NCBI GenBank assembly: GCA_020850755.1
Contig: JADZEB010000024.1
Coordinates: 1-64,000 of the forward strand
Origin: Alphaproteobacteria bacterium
GTDB lineage: Bacteria > Pseudomonadota > Alphaproteobacteria > Acetobacterales > Acetobacteraceae
Direction: 5' to 3'
Length of the DNA: 64,000 nt
Shown here: piece by piece, positions 8,203 through 17,924 of the stretch
Layout: every line of letters begins with the position of its first letter
Position numbering within the stretch: position 1 is the first letter of the stretch
The notes under the pieces: model-generated
Databases searched by the model: none
Told to the model about the DNA's origin: nothing
The model's input: the letters and a program-made list of their open reading frames with translations, nothing else
Position numbers and translations under genes: made by a program

Positions 8203-9071
8203 GGCGCACCTGTTGCTGCGGGGACGGGGAGATCGGATCGGGGCGCCGGCCGCAGGCCGCCTCCAGGAGGCCGCGCCCTGGCCGGCCGAGGGGGCGCGCT
8301 TGCCCCAAAGCAGGCATGTGCGGCCTGTGCTCGCTGGCGGCAAGCCCCCCGGGGTTCGGGCATGCGCGGCGGCGGGGGGCCGGCCGGATCGCGGGCGCGG
8401 CGCCAGGGGGGCAGCCCCGCCGGTGGCAGCGGCGGGCCCGCGCCCGCTCTTGGTCGCCCGCCCGTCGTGCTCGGTCCGTTCCCGTGCCGGAGCTGGATTA
8501 CAGCCCCGGGCCAACCAATCGTGGTGGGAGAGACCTCCCCCCCGGACCCGAGCGGAAGGCGGCGGGGCAGGCCGCCGGCCCCGGACGCGGCCCCCGGACG
8601 CGGCCACGGATCCGTCGGCGTGAGCCACCAGAGGGTCGCTGGCGGCAGGCCCAGGCCGAGGGACGGCGCGGCGAGCGGGTCCGCCATGCGACGGACCAGC
8701 GGAAGGCGGCGGGGCCGGCGGCCGCGGGTCGGGTGGCACGCCGGGCCGCCGCTGCGGTGCTCGCCCCCCGGCACGACCCGCCGGCGTCCGGGTCCGGCGC
8801 GGCGGGCGCCGCGCGGATCGCGCGCGCCGCGCCAGGGGGGCGGCCCCGCCGGTGCCTGCGGCGCGCCCGCACCCGCTCTTGGCCGCCCGCCCTTGGCGAC
8901 TCGCCCCTTGTCCGCCCGCCCGTGGCGACTCGCCCCTTGTCCGCCCGGCCCGGACGCGGCGATGTCCCGTCGGCGCAATCCGGTCGGCGAAGTCCGGTCG
9001 GCGAAGTCCGGGCCATCGCGCCACGCCGCCGCGCCCGCGCCTTGACGGCGGGCCGGCGCGCGGTCACCTGA
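8203..9071. repeat. 870-base gene-free region built of GC-rich repeats
   Basis: Nothing here looks like a conserved protein. It contains a diverged copy pair of about 75 bases (near 8398-8472 and 8828-8902), a 29-base tandem (8894-8922 and 8923-8951, last bases diverged) and a perfect 14-base tandem (8981-8994 and 8995-9008). CCGGACGCGGCC is repeated near 8580, and a GCGGAAGGCGGCGGGG block occurs near 8550 and again near 8700. The promoters of the divergent genes phhB (-) and the zincin gene (+) must lie inside it. No mobile-element gene is visible. Confidence 0.65.
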
Positions 9072-9500
9072 ATGGGCATGGCCCGCCCCGCCCCCCTGTT
9101 CCGCCCCGCCTTCGCCACCGCCCCCACCACCGAGGACCTGGTGCGGCTGGCCGAGCGCGCGCTCGCCGAGATCCCGCCCGAGCTTGCCGGGCATGTGCGC
9201 GGGGTCGGCATCGTCGTCGAGGAGTTCCCCGACGAGGAGACCGAGCGTGAAATGGGGCTCGACAGTCCCTACGACCTGCTCGGCCTCTATCGCGGCCGGC
9301 CCTTGCATCGAAAAAGCATCGGCGACCTGCCGAGCGATCCGGATATGATATTCCTCTATCGCCGCCCGCTGCTGGAATACTGGGTCGAGACCGGCGAGGA
9401 GCTCTACCGCCTGGTCCGCCATGTGCTGATCCACGAGATCGGCCACCATTTCGGCTTCTCCGACGCCGACATGGAACGGCTGGAGCAGGAGGAAGGCTGA
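9072..9500 (+). CDS. Zincin-like metallopeptidase family protein
   Basis: This 142-residue protein belongs to the small 'metallopeptidase family' (DUF1025/Zincin_1). The zinc motif HEIGHHFG appears near residues 117-124 (RHVLIHEIGHHFGFSDADM), with the catalytic Glu. Preceding segments VGIVVEEFPDEE and DLLGLYRGRPL are typical. Cytosolic, no signal peptide; physiological substrate unknown. A second ATG two codons in could be the start. It lies 218 bases before tssK, with no sign of functional linkage. Confidence 0.85.
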   Translation: MGMARPAPLFRPAFATAPTTEDLVRLAERALAEIPPELAGHVRGVGIVVEEFPDEETEREMGLDSPYDLLGLYRGRPLHRKSIGDLPSDPDMIFLYRRPLLEYWVETGEELYRLVRHVLIHEIGHHFGFSDADMERLEQEEG

Positions 9501-9718
9501 CCGCCCGCCCGGCCGCAAGGCAAGGCGGCCCGCGATAACGCCCCAGGCGCCGGCGCGTTCCATTGCGACGCACAAACATTTTCCCTTTCCCGTTGCGCGC
9601 AGGTTGACGCACAATCGCGCGCACGCGGCGTCAGGGGGTCACGGTTGCGCCCTCGCTCCTGCGCGGCTGCGTGCGATGTCTTGCACTTGTCCTTGTCCTC
9701 TGGGCGCCGGGTTGGCCG

Positions 9719-11065
9719 ATGGGAGCGGAAAACAAGGTCGTCTGGTCCGAAGGCATGTTCCTTCGGCCCCAGCACTTCCAACAGCAGGATCGCTATGTCG
9801 AACGCGTGGTGCGCCAGCGGGTCGCCGCGGTGCGCGCGTTCGGCTGGGGCGTCACCGAGTTCGCGCTGGAGCGCGAGGCCCTGTCGACGGGCCGCATCGC
9901 CATCGCCTCCGCCGCAGGCGTGCTGGACGATGGCACGCCCTTCTCGATTCCCGGCGATACCGACGCGCCGCCGCCGCTCGACGTGCCGGACACGGCGCGC
10001 AACGCGCGCGTCTACCTGATGCTGCCGCTGCGCCGCTCGGGCATGCCCGACATCGTGCTCCGCGACCGCGACGAGACCGCCGCGCGCTACACCGCGAACG
10101 AGGTGGCCGCGCCCGATGCCATCGTCGGCTCGGACGCGGAGGCGCAGCTGCAGGTGGGCAAGCCGCGCATCCGCCTGGCGATCGAGGGGCCGCAACTCGA
10201 TCTCGGCGGCTTCTCCGCCCTGCCGGTGGCGCGCGTGCTGGAAGTGCGCGGCGGCGACCGGCAGGTGGTGCTCGACGACCAGTACATGCCCCCGGCCATG
10301 ACGGTGGCGGCGGTGCCGCCGCTCGCCGCCTTCGCGGTCGAGCTGCAGGGCCTCTTGTCGCACCGCTCCGAGGCGCTGGCGGCGCGGCTTTCCGCGCCGG
10401 GCATGCGCGGGGCGGGCGAGATGGCCAACCTGCTGATGCTCCAGGCGGTGAACCGCTTCTGGCCGGTGGCGGCCCATTACGGCGTCGCGCCGCTGCTGCA
10501 CCCCGAGGAGTATTACGCCTTCCTGCTGGCGGTGGCGGGCGAGCTTTGCACCTTCACCGTGACGCGTCGCCGCCCGCCCGAATTCCCGCCCTACAAGCAT
10601 GACGATCTGAACGCCACCTTCTCGCCGGTGATCGCCTCCTTGCGGCAATCGCTCTCGGCGGTGCTGGAATCGGGTGCCGTGCAGATCCCGCTGCAGGAGC
10701 GCAAATACGGCGTCCATGTCGGCGTGATCCAGGACCGCACGCTGCTGCGCTCGGCCAGCTTCGTGCTTGCCGTGCGCGCCGAGCTGACCGCCGAGGTGAT
10801 CCGCCGCAGCTTCCCGGCCGCGATCAAGATCGGCCCGGTGGAGCAGATCGCGCGGCTGGTGCAGGTGGCGGTGCCGGGCATCGGGCTGTCGCCCCTGCCG
10901 GTGGCGCCGCCGCAGCTGCCCTATGTGGCGAACACCGTCTATTTCGAGCTCGACCGCACCTCGGAATATTTCCGGGCGCTGGCCAATGCCGGCGGCATCG
11001 CGCTGCACATCGGCGGCGAGTGGCCCAAGCTCGAGATGGAATTGTGGGCGATCCGCGCCGGCTGA
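9719..11065 (+). CDS. tssK: T6SS baseplate protein TssK (ImpJ)
   Basis: The 448-residue protein starts with the family signature KVVWSEGMFLRPQHFQQQD. TssK forms trimers that link the T6SS baseplate to the TssL/TssM membrane complex. The open frame extends 16 codons upstream (to 9671), but those residues do not fit; MGAENKVVW from the ATG at 9719 is the expected N-terminus. First gene of a co-directional run tssK-tssL-tssM-tagF-pppA-ppkA. Upstream, GACGCACAA occurs at 9567-9575 and again at 9606-9614, possibly regulatory. Confidence 0.95.
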   Translation: MGAENKVVWSEGMFLRPQHFQQQDRYVERVVRQRVAAVRAFGWGVTEFALEREALSTGRIAIASAAGVLDDGTPFSIPGDTDAPPPLDVPDTARNARVYLMLPLRRSGMPDIVLRDRDETAARYTANEVAAPDAIVGSDAEAQLQVGKPRIRLAIEGPQLDLGGFSALPVARVLEVRGGDRQVVLDDQYMPPAMTVAAVPPLAAFAVELQGLLSHRSEALAARLSAPGMRGAGEMANLLMLQAVNRFWPVAAHYGVAPLLHPEEYYAFLLAVAGELCTFTVTRRRPPEFPPYKHDDLNATFSPVIASLRQSLSAVLESGAVQIPLQERKYGVHVGVIQDRTLLRSASFVLAVRAELTAEVIRRSFPAAIKIGPVEQIARLVQVAVPGIGLSPLPVAPPQLPYVANTVYFELDRTSEYFRALANAGGIALHIGGEWPKLEMELWAIRAG

Positions 11066-11111
11066 GACGTCCGGCGCGGCCATGTCTGGTCTTTGAGAGG
11101 AAGGCGCGCGC

Positions 11112-12596
11112 ATGACAGCGGCCGCGAACCCCGACGATCCCTTCGGCTCCTCCCCCGACAGCGAGCGGACCCAGATCGGGCGCCCGATGGGGCGGCCATC
11201 CGGTCCCCCGCCCGGCCCCGCGCCCGGCTATCCGCCGCCGCAGCAGGGCTATGGCGCCCCGCCCGGCTATCCGCCGCAGCAACAGGGCTATGGCGCCCCG
11301 CCCGGCTATCCGCCACCGCAGCAGCAGCCGGCCTATGGCGCGGCACCGATGCCGGCAGCACCCTTCCCCGCCGCGGCCATGGCGTCCGAGGTGGTGGATC
11401 TGTCGCGCGTCGCCGCCAACCCGCTGGTGGTGGCGGCAACGCCGCTTCTCGGCCTGGTAGCGCGCCTGCGCCATGTCGCCGGCGGCGTCAATGTCGAGGG
11501 GCTGCGCGAGCGCGTCTACGAGGAGCTGCGCAACTTCGCCAATGCCGGGCGCAATGCCGGCTTCCAGCCGGAACCCTTGCGCGCCGCGCATTACGCGGTC
11601 GCCGCCACCGTCGACGACCTGATCCTGAACACGCCCTGGGGCGCGCATGGCGGCTGGAGCCGACGCACCATGGTCTCGGCCTTCCATGGCGACGTGGAAG
11701 GGGGCGAGCGCTTCTTCGCCTGGCTAGACCGCATGCTGGGCGCGCCGGCGCAGAACAAGGCCGTGCTGGAGGTGTTCTACCACTGCCTCGCGCTGGGCAT
11801 GGAAGGGCGCTACCGCCTGCACGCGCGCGGCCCGGCCGAGATCGCCAAGGTGCGCGAGAACCTCTACAACACGCTGCGCGGGCTTGAAGGCCCGGTCGAG
11901 CGCGAGCTTTCGCCGCGCTGGCGCGGCGAGAACGCGCCGGCCAAGCCGCCACGCGCGGGCGTGCCGGTCTGGGTCACGGCGGTGATGGGCATCGCGCTCT
12001 GCGCGCTCGGCTATGCCGGCTACATGATCGGTCTGTCCTCGCGTGCCGACGCGGTCGAGGCGCGCATGTCCGGGCTGATGCCGTTCGAGGCGATCCGCCT
12101 GCCGGTCTCGGCGCGCCCGCCGCCGCCGCCGCCGCCGCCGCGCCCGCCGGTGGAAGGGCCGCTGGTGCGCATCTCGCGCTTCCTCGCCCCCGAGATCGCC
12201 GCGCGCAAGGTTGCGGTGGACCAGATCGGGCGCAACATCCGCATCACCATCAACTATGCCGACATGTTCCCGCCCGGCTCGGCCGACATCCGCGACGATC
12301 TCGGCGGGCTGCTGACGCGGATCGGATCGGCGCTCAAGACCGAGCCGGGCACGGCGCAGGTGCTGGGCCACACCGACAATGTGCCGATCCGCTCCTTGCG
12401 CTTCCCCTCGAACCAGGTGCTGTCCGAGACGCGCGCGCGCAATGCGCAGACGGTGATCGTCAATGCGCTGGGCGATGCCCAGCGCGTCAGCGCCCGCGGC
12501 CTGGCCGACAGCCGGCCGGTGGCCGAGAACCGCTCGGCCGAGGGGCGCGCGCGCAACCGGCGCATCGAGATCGTCCTGACGCCGCCGCAAGGCTGA
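11112..12596 (+). CDS. tssL: T6SS membrane protein TssL (ImpK/DotU) with fused OmpA domain and Y/P/Q/G repeats
   Basis: In the 494-residue protein, residues about 35-80 are low-complexity, with repeated [13 protein letters not shown]-type units. The DotU domain follows (about 93-280; NPLVVAATPLLGLVARLRH to ENLYNTLRGL). One transmembrane helix lies near 284-306, then a proline run (PPPPPPPPRPP), and a C-terminal OmpA peptidoglycan-binding domain (about 375-494; GHTDNVPI and NRRIEIVLTP). TssL anchors the system in the inner membrane. The OmpA fusion supplies wall binding, which fits the lack of a tssJ lipoprotein gene here. The ATG follows AGAGGAAGG upstream. Confidence 0.95.
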   Translation: MTAAANPDDPFGSSPDSERTQIGRPMGRPSGPPPGPAPGYPPPQQGYGAPPGYPPQQQGYGAPPGYPPPQQQPAYGAAPMPAAPFPAAAMASEVVDLSRVAANPLVVAATPLLGLVARLRHVAGGVNVEGLRERVYEELRNFANAGRNAGFQPEPLRAAHYAVAATVDDLILNTPWGAHGGWSRRTMVSAFHGDVEGGERFFAWLDRMLGAPAQNKAVLEVFYHCLALGMEGRYRLHARGPAEIAKVRENLYNTLRGLEGPVERELSPRWRGENAPAKPPRAGVPVWVTAVMGIALCALGYAGYMIGLSSRADAVEARMSGLMPFEAIRLPVSARPPPPPPPPRPPVEGPLVRISRFLAPEIAARKVAVDQIGRNIRITINYADMFPPGSADIRDDLGGLLTRIGSALKTEPGTAQVLGHTDNVPIRSLRFPSNQVLSETRARNAQTVIVNALGDAQRVSARGLADSRPVAENRSAEGRARNRRIEIVLTPPQG

Positions 12597-12693
12597 TCGC
12601 AGAGAGGCGCCGGCGGCAACGCCGCGCGCCGCGCCCCGACCCGCAGTCGCACCGGCCATCCGATCACGACCACACGAACCGAATGGCAAGCCG

Positions 12694-15600
12694 ATGAGAA
12701 GCGTCCTGAATGTCCTTACCAGCCGCTGGTTCCTGAGCCTGATCGGCGCGCTGATCCTCTGCGCGCTGATCTGGTTCATCGGCCCGCTGATCGCGATCGG
12801 CGAGGCGCGCCCGCTCGACAATATCGTCGTGCAGGCGGCAGCGATGGTGATCATCCTGCTGCTGTGGCTGATCTATGTGCTGCTCGGCCGCCGGCGCGAA
12901 GCCAGGCAGGAGCAGTCGATCGCCAACGCGGTGGCCGGCACCGGCAAGGGCGCCGGCGGGGACGATGCCTCGCAGGCCATCTCCGCCGAGCAGGCGGCGG
13001 TGGGCCAGAAGCTCCAGGCGGTGCTGGCCGACCTCAAGACCGTCAAGACCGCCGACGGCCGGCCGCTCAAGCTGGCCGAATTCCCCTGGTATGCGATCAT
13101 CGGCCCGCCCGGCGCCGGCAAGACCACCGCGCTGTTGAATTCGGGCCTGCGCTTCCCGCTGGCCGAGCGGCACGGCGCGCAGGCGCTGAAGGGGGTGGGC
13201 GGCACGCGCAACTGCGACTGGTGGTTCACCGACCAGGCGGTCATCCTGGATACCGCCGGCCGCTACACGACGCAGGATTCCGACAGCGCCGTCGACATGG
13301 CCGGCTGGCGCAACTTCCTGAACATTCTCAAGCAGAACCGGCCGAGCCAGCCGCTCAACGGCGTGTTCGCGGTGTTCGGCGTGCCCGACCTCCTGGCCAT
13401 GCCGGCCGAGGAGCGGCGCACCCATGCCCGCGCCGTGCGCACCCGCCTGATCGAGCTGCAGGAAGCCTTCGGCATCCGCCTGCCGGTCTATGTGGTGATG
13501 ACCAAGCTCGACCTGGTGTCGGGCTTCACCGAGTTCTTCGACGATCTCGACCGCGAGGGGCGCGAGCAGGTCTGGGGCTTCACCTTCCCGCTCGATCGCG
13601 GCGGGCCGCAGGGCGGGCCGCACGCCAAGTTCCTGGAGGAGTTCGACGCGCTGATGGGGCGCCTTGAACAGCGCCAGGTCGATCGCCTCCAGAACGAGCG
13701 CGACCAGGCGCGGCGCGCGGCGATCTTCGGCTTCCCGGGCCAGTTCGCGTCCTTGCGCCCGGTGCTCGACGACATACTGCGCGAAGCCTTCGACGACAGC
13801 CGCTTCGCCGTTCGCCCGATCCTGCGCGGGGTCTATTTCACCTCGGCCACGCAGGAAGGCACCCCGATCGACCGGCTGATGGGCGTGATCGCCGCCAAGT
13901 TCGGCATCCACCGCGCCCAGATGCCGCCGCAGGTGGGCACGGGCCGCGGCTTCTTCCTCAAGCGTCTGTTCGAGGATGTCGTGTTCGCCGAGGGCGGGCT
14001 GGTCGGCGCCAACCCGGTGGTCGTGCGCCGGCGCGCCACCATGCGTCGCGCCGCCTTCGCCGGCATCGGCGCGGTGACGATCGGCGGGCTCGGCCTCTGG
14101 GGCTGGAGCTTCATGAACAACCGCGCCCTGATCGACAAGGTCGCCGAGGAGACGCAGAAGGTCGAGCCGCGCATCGAGCAGGCCCAGCGCCTGCCGCTCG
14201 GCGATGGTTCGCCGGCGCAGATTGTCCAGCAGGTGCTGCCGCTCCTGAACGAGCTGCGCGTGCTGCCGGCAGGCTTCGCGCAGCAGGCCTCGGGCGAGGC
14301 GGCGTCGCTCGGCTACGGGCTCTACCAGGGCGACCGGCTGGGCGTGCATACCGGTGCGATCTATCGCCGCGCGCTGAACGGGCTGTTGCTGCCGCGCCTC
14401 CTGGTGCGGCTGCAGAACCAGCTCTCGGCGCGGCTGGCCGATCCCGAATACGCCTTCCTGGCGCTCAAGGCCTATCTGATGCTGGGCGATCCCTCGCGCC
14501 TGCAGCCGGCCTATATCGCCAACTGGTTCGCCGAGGACTGGCAGAGCCTGCAACTGCCAGACCGCGAGGCCTTGGTGGGCCATCTCGCCGCGCTGACAGC
14601 GGAGCCCTGGGCCGAGGTCGGGCTGGATCAGGGCCTGATCGCCGAGGCACGCAACACCATCGCCCGCCTGCCCCCGGCGCAGCGCGCCTTCCGCGTGCTG
14701 GTCGAGGGGCGCGAGGCGCGCGGCCTGCCGCAATGGCGCCTGGTCGACCAGGCCGGGCCGCAGGCGGCGCAGGGGCTGGTGCGGCGCTCCGGCCGGCCGC
14801 TGACCGAAGGCGTGCACGGCCTCTATACCCGGCGCGGCTTCTATTCCGTCGTCGCCAGCCCGGTCTCGCTTGAGCGCGTCCTGCGCGAAACCGCGGCCGA
14901 TGCCTGGGTCGTCAGCGACGATCCGCAGGCCGGCGGCATCGGCGATACGCGCCAGCTCGGCGCCGAGGTGATCACCCTCTATCTCCAGAACTACATCCGG
15001 GTGTGGGAGGAGCTGATCGCCGATATCGGCCTGCCGCAGCTGCGCGAGCCGCGCCAGACCGCCGATGTGCTGATCATCCTGTCCGGGCCCAACTCGCCCT
15101 TTGCGCGGCTCTACAACGCGATCGCCACCGAGACCCGCCTGGCCGAGGGGCTTGCCGCCCCGGCCGGCACGGGACCGGCGGCGGTGGCGGCGCAGGCGGC
15201 GGTGGCGGCGCAGCGCAGCATGCTCGAGCGTCTGGGCGGCGGGCGCAACCCGGCCGAGATCGTCGATGCGCGCTTCAAGTGGCTGCATGATTTCGTCGGG
15301 CCGGCGGGCCAGCCCGGGCCGATGGCCGACTTCCTCAAGCGGCTCGAGGATCTCGGCCGGCAGGCCGGCGCGCTGGCGGTGGCCGGCGCGGGCGGCCCTG
15401 GCGGCGCGGCCGGCGGCGGCGGGGGCGGCGGGGGCGCGGCCAATGTCGCGCAGATCGCCGGCCAGCTCGCGATCGAGGCCGGGCGCCTGCCCGGACCGGT
15501 GGCCGAGATGGCGCGCACCCTGGCCGAAGGCACGGCGCGCGTCGGCGGCAGCGCCGCGCGCACCCAGATCAGCCAGGCCTGGCAGGCCGATGTGGCGCGC

Positions 15601-16251
15601 TTCTGCGCCCAGGCGACCGCCAACCGCTTCCCCTTCAACCGCGGCGCGCAGGCCGAGATCCCGCTCGACGATTTCGGCAGGCTGTTCGGGCCGGGCCAGT
15701 TGATCGACCAGTTCTTCAACAACAATCTGCGCACCATCGTGGACAGCTCGCGCACGCCCTGGCGCATGGTGCAGGGCGCGCCGGTGCAGATCCCGGATGC
15801 GGCGCTGGCCAATTTCCAGCGCGCCGCCGCGATCCGCGACGCCTTCTTCCCGCCCGGCTCGCCCACGCCGGCGACCGGCTTCAACATCCAGCTCGCCTCG
15901 CCCCTGCAGGGCCTGCGCAAGGCGACGATCGAGATCGACGGGCAGGTGATGCCGGCCGAGGGGGCGGCACTGCCGGCGGCGGCGATGCAATGGCCGCGCG
16001 GCGTGGGTGGCGCGCGCGTGATCCTCGAGCCGGCAACGGCTGGCGCCCAGCCCATGGCCATCCAGCACCAGGGCGCCTGGGCGCTGTTCCGCCTGTTCCA
16101 GGACGGCCGCCCGGTGCGCCGCGCCGCCGACCGCTTCGCGCTCACCTTCGCCACCGGCGAGGGCGCGGCGATGTACGAGCTGACGGCGCGCAGCGTGCGC
16201 AACCCGTTCCTGCTGCCCGACCTCGCCTCCTTCCGATGCCCGCAGCTCTGA
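12694..16251 (+). CDS. tssM: T6SS inner-membrane protein TssM (IcmF/ImpL)
   Basis: This large (1,185-residue) inner-membrane component spans to the periplasm and forms the trans-envelope channel with TssL. Two N-terminal helices (FLSLIGALILCALIWFIGPLI and IVVQAAAMVIILLLWLIYVLL) precede a cytoplasmic NTPase domain with an intact Walker A (GPPGAGKTT, 137-145). A third helix lies near 450-470, followed by the periplasmic IcmF-related and C-terminal domains. A Gly-rich linker (about nine consecutive Gly) interrupts the periplasmic part near residue 910. Full-length for the family. Its stop lies inside the next gene. Confidence 0.96.
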   Translation: MRSVLNVLTSRWFLSLIGALILCALIWFIGPLIAIGEARPLDNIVVQAAAMVIILLLWLIYVLLGRRREARQEQSIANAVAGTGKGAGGDDASQAISAEQAAVGQKLQAVLADLKTVKTADGRPLKLAEFPWYAIIGPPGAGKTTALLNSGLRFPLAERHGAQALKGVGGTRNCDWWFTDQAVILDTAGRYTTQDSDSAVDMAGWRNFLNILKQNRPSQPLNGVFAVFGVPDLLAMPAEERRTHARAVRTRLIELQEAFGIRLPVYVVMTKLDLVSGFTEFFDDLDREGREQVWGFTFPLDRGGPQGGPHAKFLEEFDALMGRLEQRQVDRLQNERDQARRAAIFGFPGQFASLRPVLDDILREAFDDSRFAVRPILRGVYFTSATQEGTPIDRLMGVIAAKFGIHRAQMPPQVGTGRGFFLKRLFEDVVFAEGGLVGANPVVVRRRATMRRAAFAGIGAVTIGGLGLWGWSFMNNRALIDKVAEETQKVEPRIEQAQRLPLGDGSPAQIVQQVLPLLNELRVLPAGFAQQASGEAASLGYGLYQGDRLGVHTGAIYRRALNGLLLPRLLVRLQNQLSARLADPEYAFLALKAYLMLGDPSRLQPAYIANWFAEDWQSLQLPDREALVGHLAALTAEPWAEVGLDQGLIAEARNTIARLPPAQRAFRVLVEGREARGLPQWRLVDQAGPQAAQGLVRRSGRPLTEGVHGLYTRRGFYSVVASPVSLERVLRETAADAWVVSDDPQAGGIGDTRQLGAEVITLYLQNYIRVWEELIADIGLPQLREPRQTADVLIILSGPNSPFARLYNAIATETRLAEGLAAPAGTGPAAVAAQAAVAAQRSMLERLGGGRNPAEIVDARFKWLHDFVGPAGQPGPMADFLKRLEDLGRQAGALAVAGAGGPGGAAGGGGGGGGAANVAQIAGQLAIEAGRLPGPVAEMARTLAEGTARVGGSAARTQISQAWQADVARFCAQATANRFPFNRGAQAEIPLDDFGRLFGPGQLIDQFFNNNLRTIVDSSRTPWRMVQGAPVQIPDAALANFQRAAAIRDAFFPPGSPTPATGFNIQLASPLQGLRKATIEIDGQVMPAEGAALPAAAMQWPRGVGGARVILEPATAGAQPMAIQHQGAWALFRLFQDGRPVRRAADRFALTFATGEGAAMYELTARSVRNPFLLPDLASFRCPQL

Positions 16252-17924
16252 GCACGGGAACCGCGGGGCCAGCGGGGTTCGGCGGCGCGGTGGGGGCCTT
16301 CGCCGTGGCCGAGCCGGGCGGCACCGGCGCCGCCCCTGCTGCCAAGGATGCCGCCAAGGCTGCGGCAACGGGGGCGGCAGGAGGCGCGGTCGGCTATTTC
16401 GGCAAGCTGCCGGCGCGCGGCGACTTCGTCCAGCGCCGCCTGCCGGCCGATTTCGTCACCGCCTGGGACGAATGGCTGCAGGCGGGCATCGCCGCCAGCC
16501 GCGCCGTGCTCGCGGCACAGTGGGTGGAAGTGTGGATGGCGGCGCCGATCTGGCGCTTCGCCCTCGCCCCCGGACTGGCCGGGGCCGGCGGCTGGGCCGG
16601 GATCGCGATCGCCTCGGTCGATCGTGCCGGGCGGCATTTCCCGCTCACCCTGGCCGCCCCCCTGCCCGACGGCGCCCCAGTGGCGGAGTTGATCGGCGCT
16701 GGCGCCTGGTTCGCCGCGCTCGAGCATCTGGCGATCGCCGCGCGCCAGGGCGCCACCGATCTCGCCGGGCTTGATGCCGGCTCGGGAAGCCTGCCGGGCG
16801 TGCCCGACCCGCTCGCGCCGCAGCGCTGGGATGCGGGGCTGCGCTTTCCCCTGCCCTCGGGCGGCGAGGCGGCTGCTGCCCTGCCGGCCCTGCTCGCACA
16901 GTCGGGCGGGGCGCTGGTGCAGGGCGCGGCCCTGTTCTGGACCAGGGGCGGGCATCGCGTCGCCCCGGCGATGTGGCTCCTGCCGGGCCTGCCCGCGGCC
17001 GAGCGCTTCATCGCGCTGCTTGATGACGTCGCCGCCGGCCTGCCCGCCCCGCCGCCGCAGGCCTTCGCCCATGGCGCGGGACACGGTCCCGTCCACGCGG
17101 CGGGCGAACATCATCCGGCCGGGCTCGGCGCCGGCGTGGCGCAGGGCGTGGCGCTCGGCGCAGCGGCCGAGACGGCCCTCGGCGCCGCCGCCGAGGGCAG
17201 CATACTGCCCGAGCACGCCGCGGCGGAGATCGCCGCCGAGCTGGCCGCCGAGATGGCGGCCTTCAGCGCCGAATCCCTGCCCGATCCGCTCGGCGATCCG
17301 GCAGAGGGACCCGCGAGGGCCGCGCCGGCCCCGCCCCCTCTGGCGCCGCCCGCCGCGCCCAAGCCGCCGCCGGCAGTCGCCGACTACGATCCGTTCGAGC
17401 CCGACGCACCCGCACCCGCACTCGCGCCGGCGCCGGCCCCGGCGGCCGCGCCCGTACCGCCGCGCGGCACAATCCCGGCACGCCCCGACACCCTCTTGGC
17501 ACCGGCCAAGCGGCCCGCCGATGGCGGCGCCTTGTTCGGGGACGGGCCAGCCATCGGGCCAACCACAGGGCCAGCCGCACACGCCGCCGCCGCCATGCCC
17601 GCGGCCGCGGCTGCCGTTCCGGCCGACGACCTGTTCGGCGACGGCAAGCCGGCAGCCGATATCGCCGCCCTGTTCGGTGACAATCCCACACAAGCCCAGG
17701 CGCCTGCTCCTGCCCCCGCGCCGGTTGCCGCGCCGGTTGCCGCCGCTGCCCCGCCATCCACCCCGGCCGCCGACCGCGCTCCAGGCGCCCCGGCCGAGCC
17801 GCCCCCGGACGAGGACCTGTTCGGCGATGGCGCCGGCGCCCGCCCGCCCGAAGACCTGTTCGGCGATGGCGACCGCTCCCCCGCAACCGCGAGCCCCGAC
17901 CAAGCGCGAAAGACGAAGCCATGA
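16236..17924 (+). CDS. tagF: T6SS regulator TagF (ImpM) with long disordered tail carrying LFGD repeats
   Basis: The N-terminal third (about residues 50-270) is a TagF domain: GYFGKLPARGDFVQRRLPADF, then VWMAAPIWRFAL and SVDRAGRHFPLTL. TagF post-translationally represses T6SS in studied systems. Roughly the last 280 residues are Ala/Pro-rich and probably unstructured, with five LFGD motifs (near 17530, 17630, 17670, 17817, 17852), three of them DLFGDG. At 562 residues it is much longer than the usual 200-300. The ATG at 16236 overlaps tssM by 16 bases. Its stop overlaps pppA (ATGA), implying translational coupling. Confidence 0.88.
   Translation: MPAALSTGTAGPAGFGGAVGAFAVAEPGGTGAAPAAKDAAKAAATGAAGGAVGYFGKLPARGDFVQRRLPADFVTAWDEWLQAGIAASRAVLAAQWVEVWMAAPIWRFALAPGLAGAGGWAGIAIASVDRAGRHFPLTLAAPLPDGAPVAELIGAGAWFAALEHLAIAARQGATDLAGLDAGSGSLPGVPDPLAPQRWDAGLRFPLPSGGEAAAALPALLAQSGGALVQGAALFWTRGGHRVAPAMWLLPGLPAAERFIALLDDVAAGLPAPPPQAFAHGAGHGPVHAAGEHHPAGLGAGVAQGVALGAAAETALGAAAEGSILPEHAAAEIAAELAAEMAAFSAESLPDPLGDPAEGPARAAPAPPPLAPPAAPKPPPAVADYDPFEPDAPAPALAPAPAPAAAPVPPRGTIPARPDTLLAPAKRPADGGALFGDGPAIGPTTGPAAHAAAAMPAAAAAVPADDLFGDGKPAADIAALFGDNPTQAQAPAPAPAPVAAPVAAAAPPSTPAADRAPGAPAEPPPDEDLFGDGAGARPPEDLFGDGDRSPATASPDQARKTKP

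Noticed and set aside
12664-16368. A 1,234-codon open frame opposite tssM
   Set aside because: Same reason: a low-complexity shadow of an intact TssM with Walker A and membrane helices.
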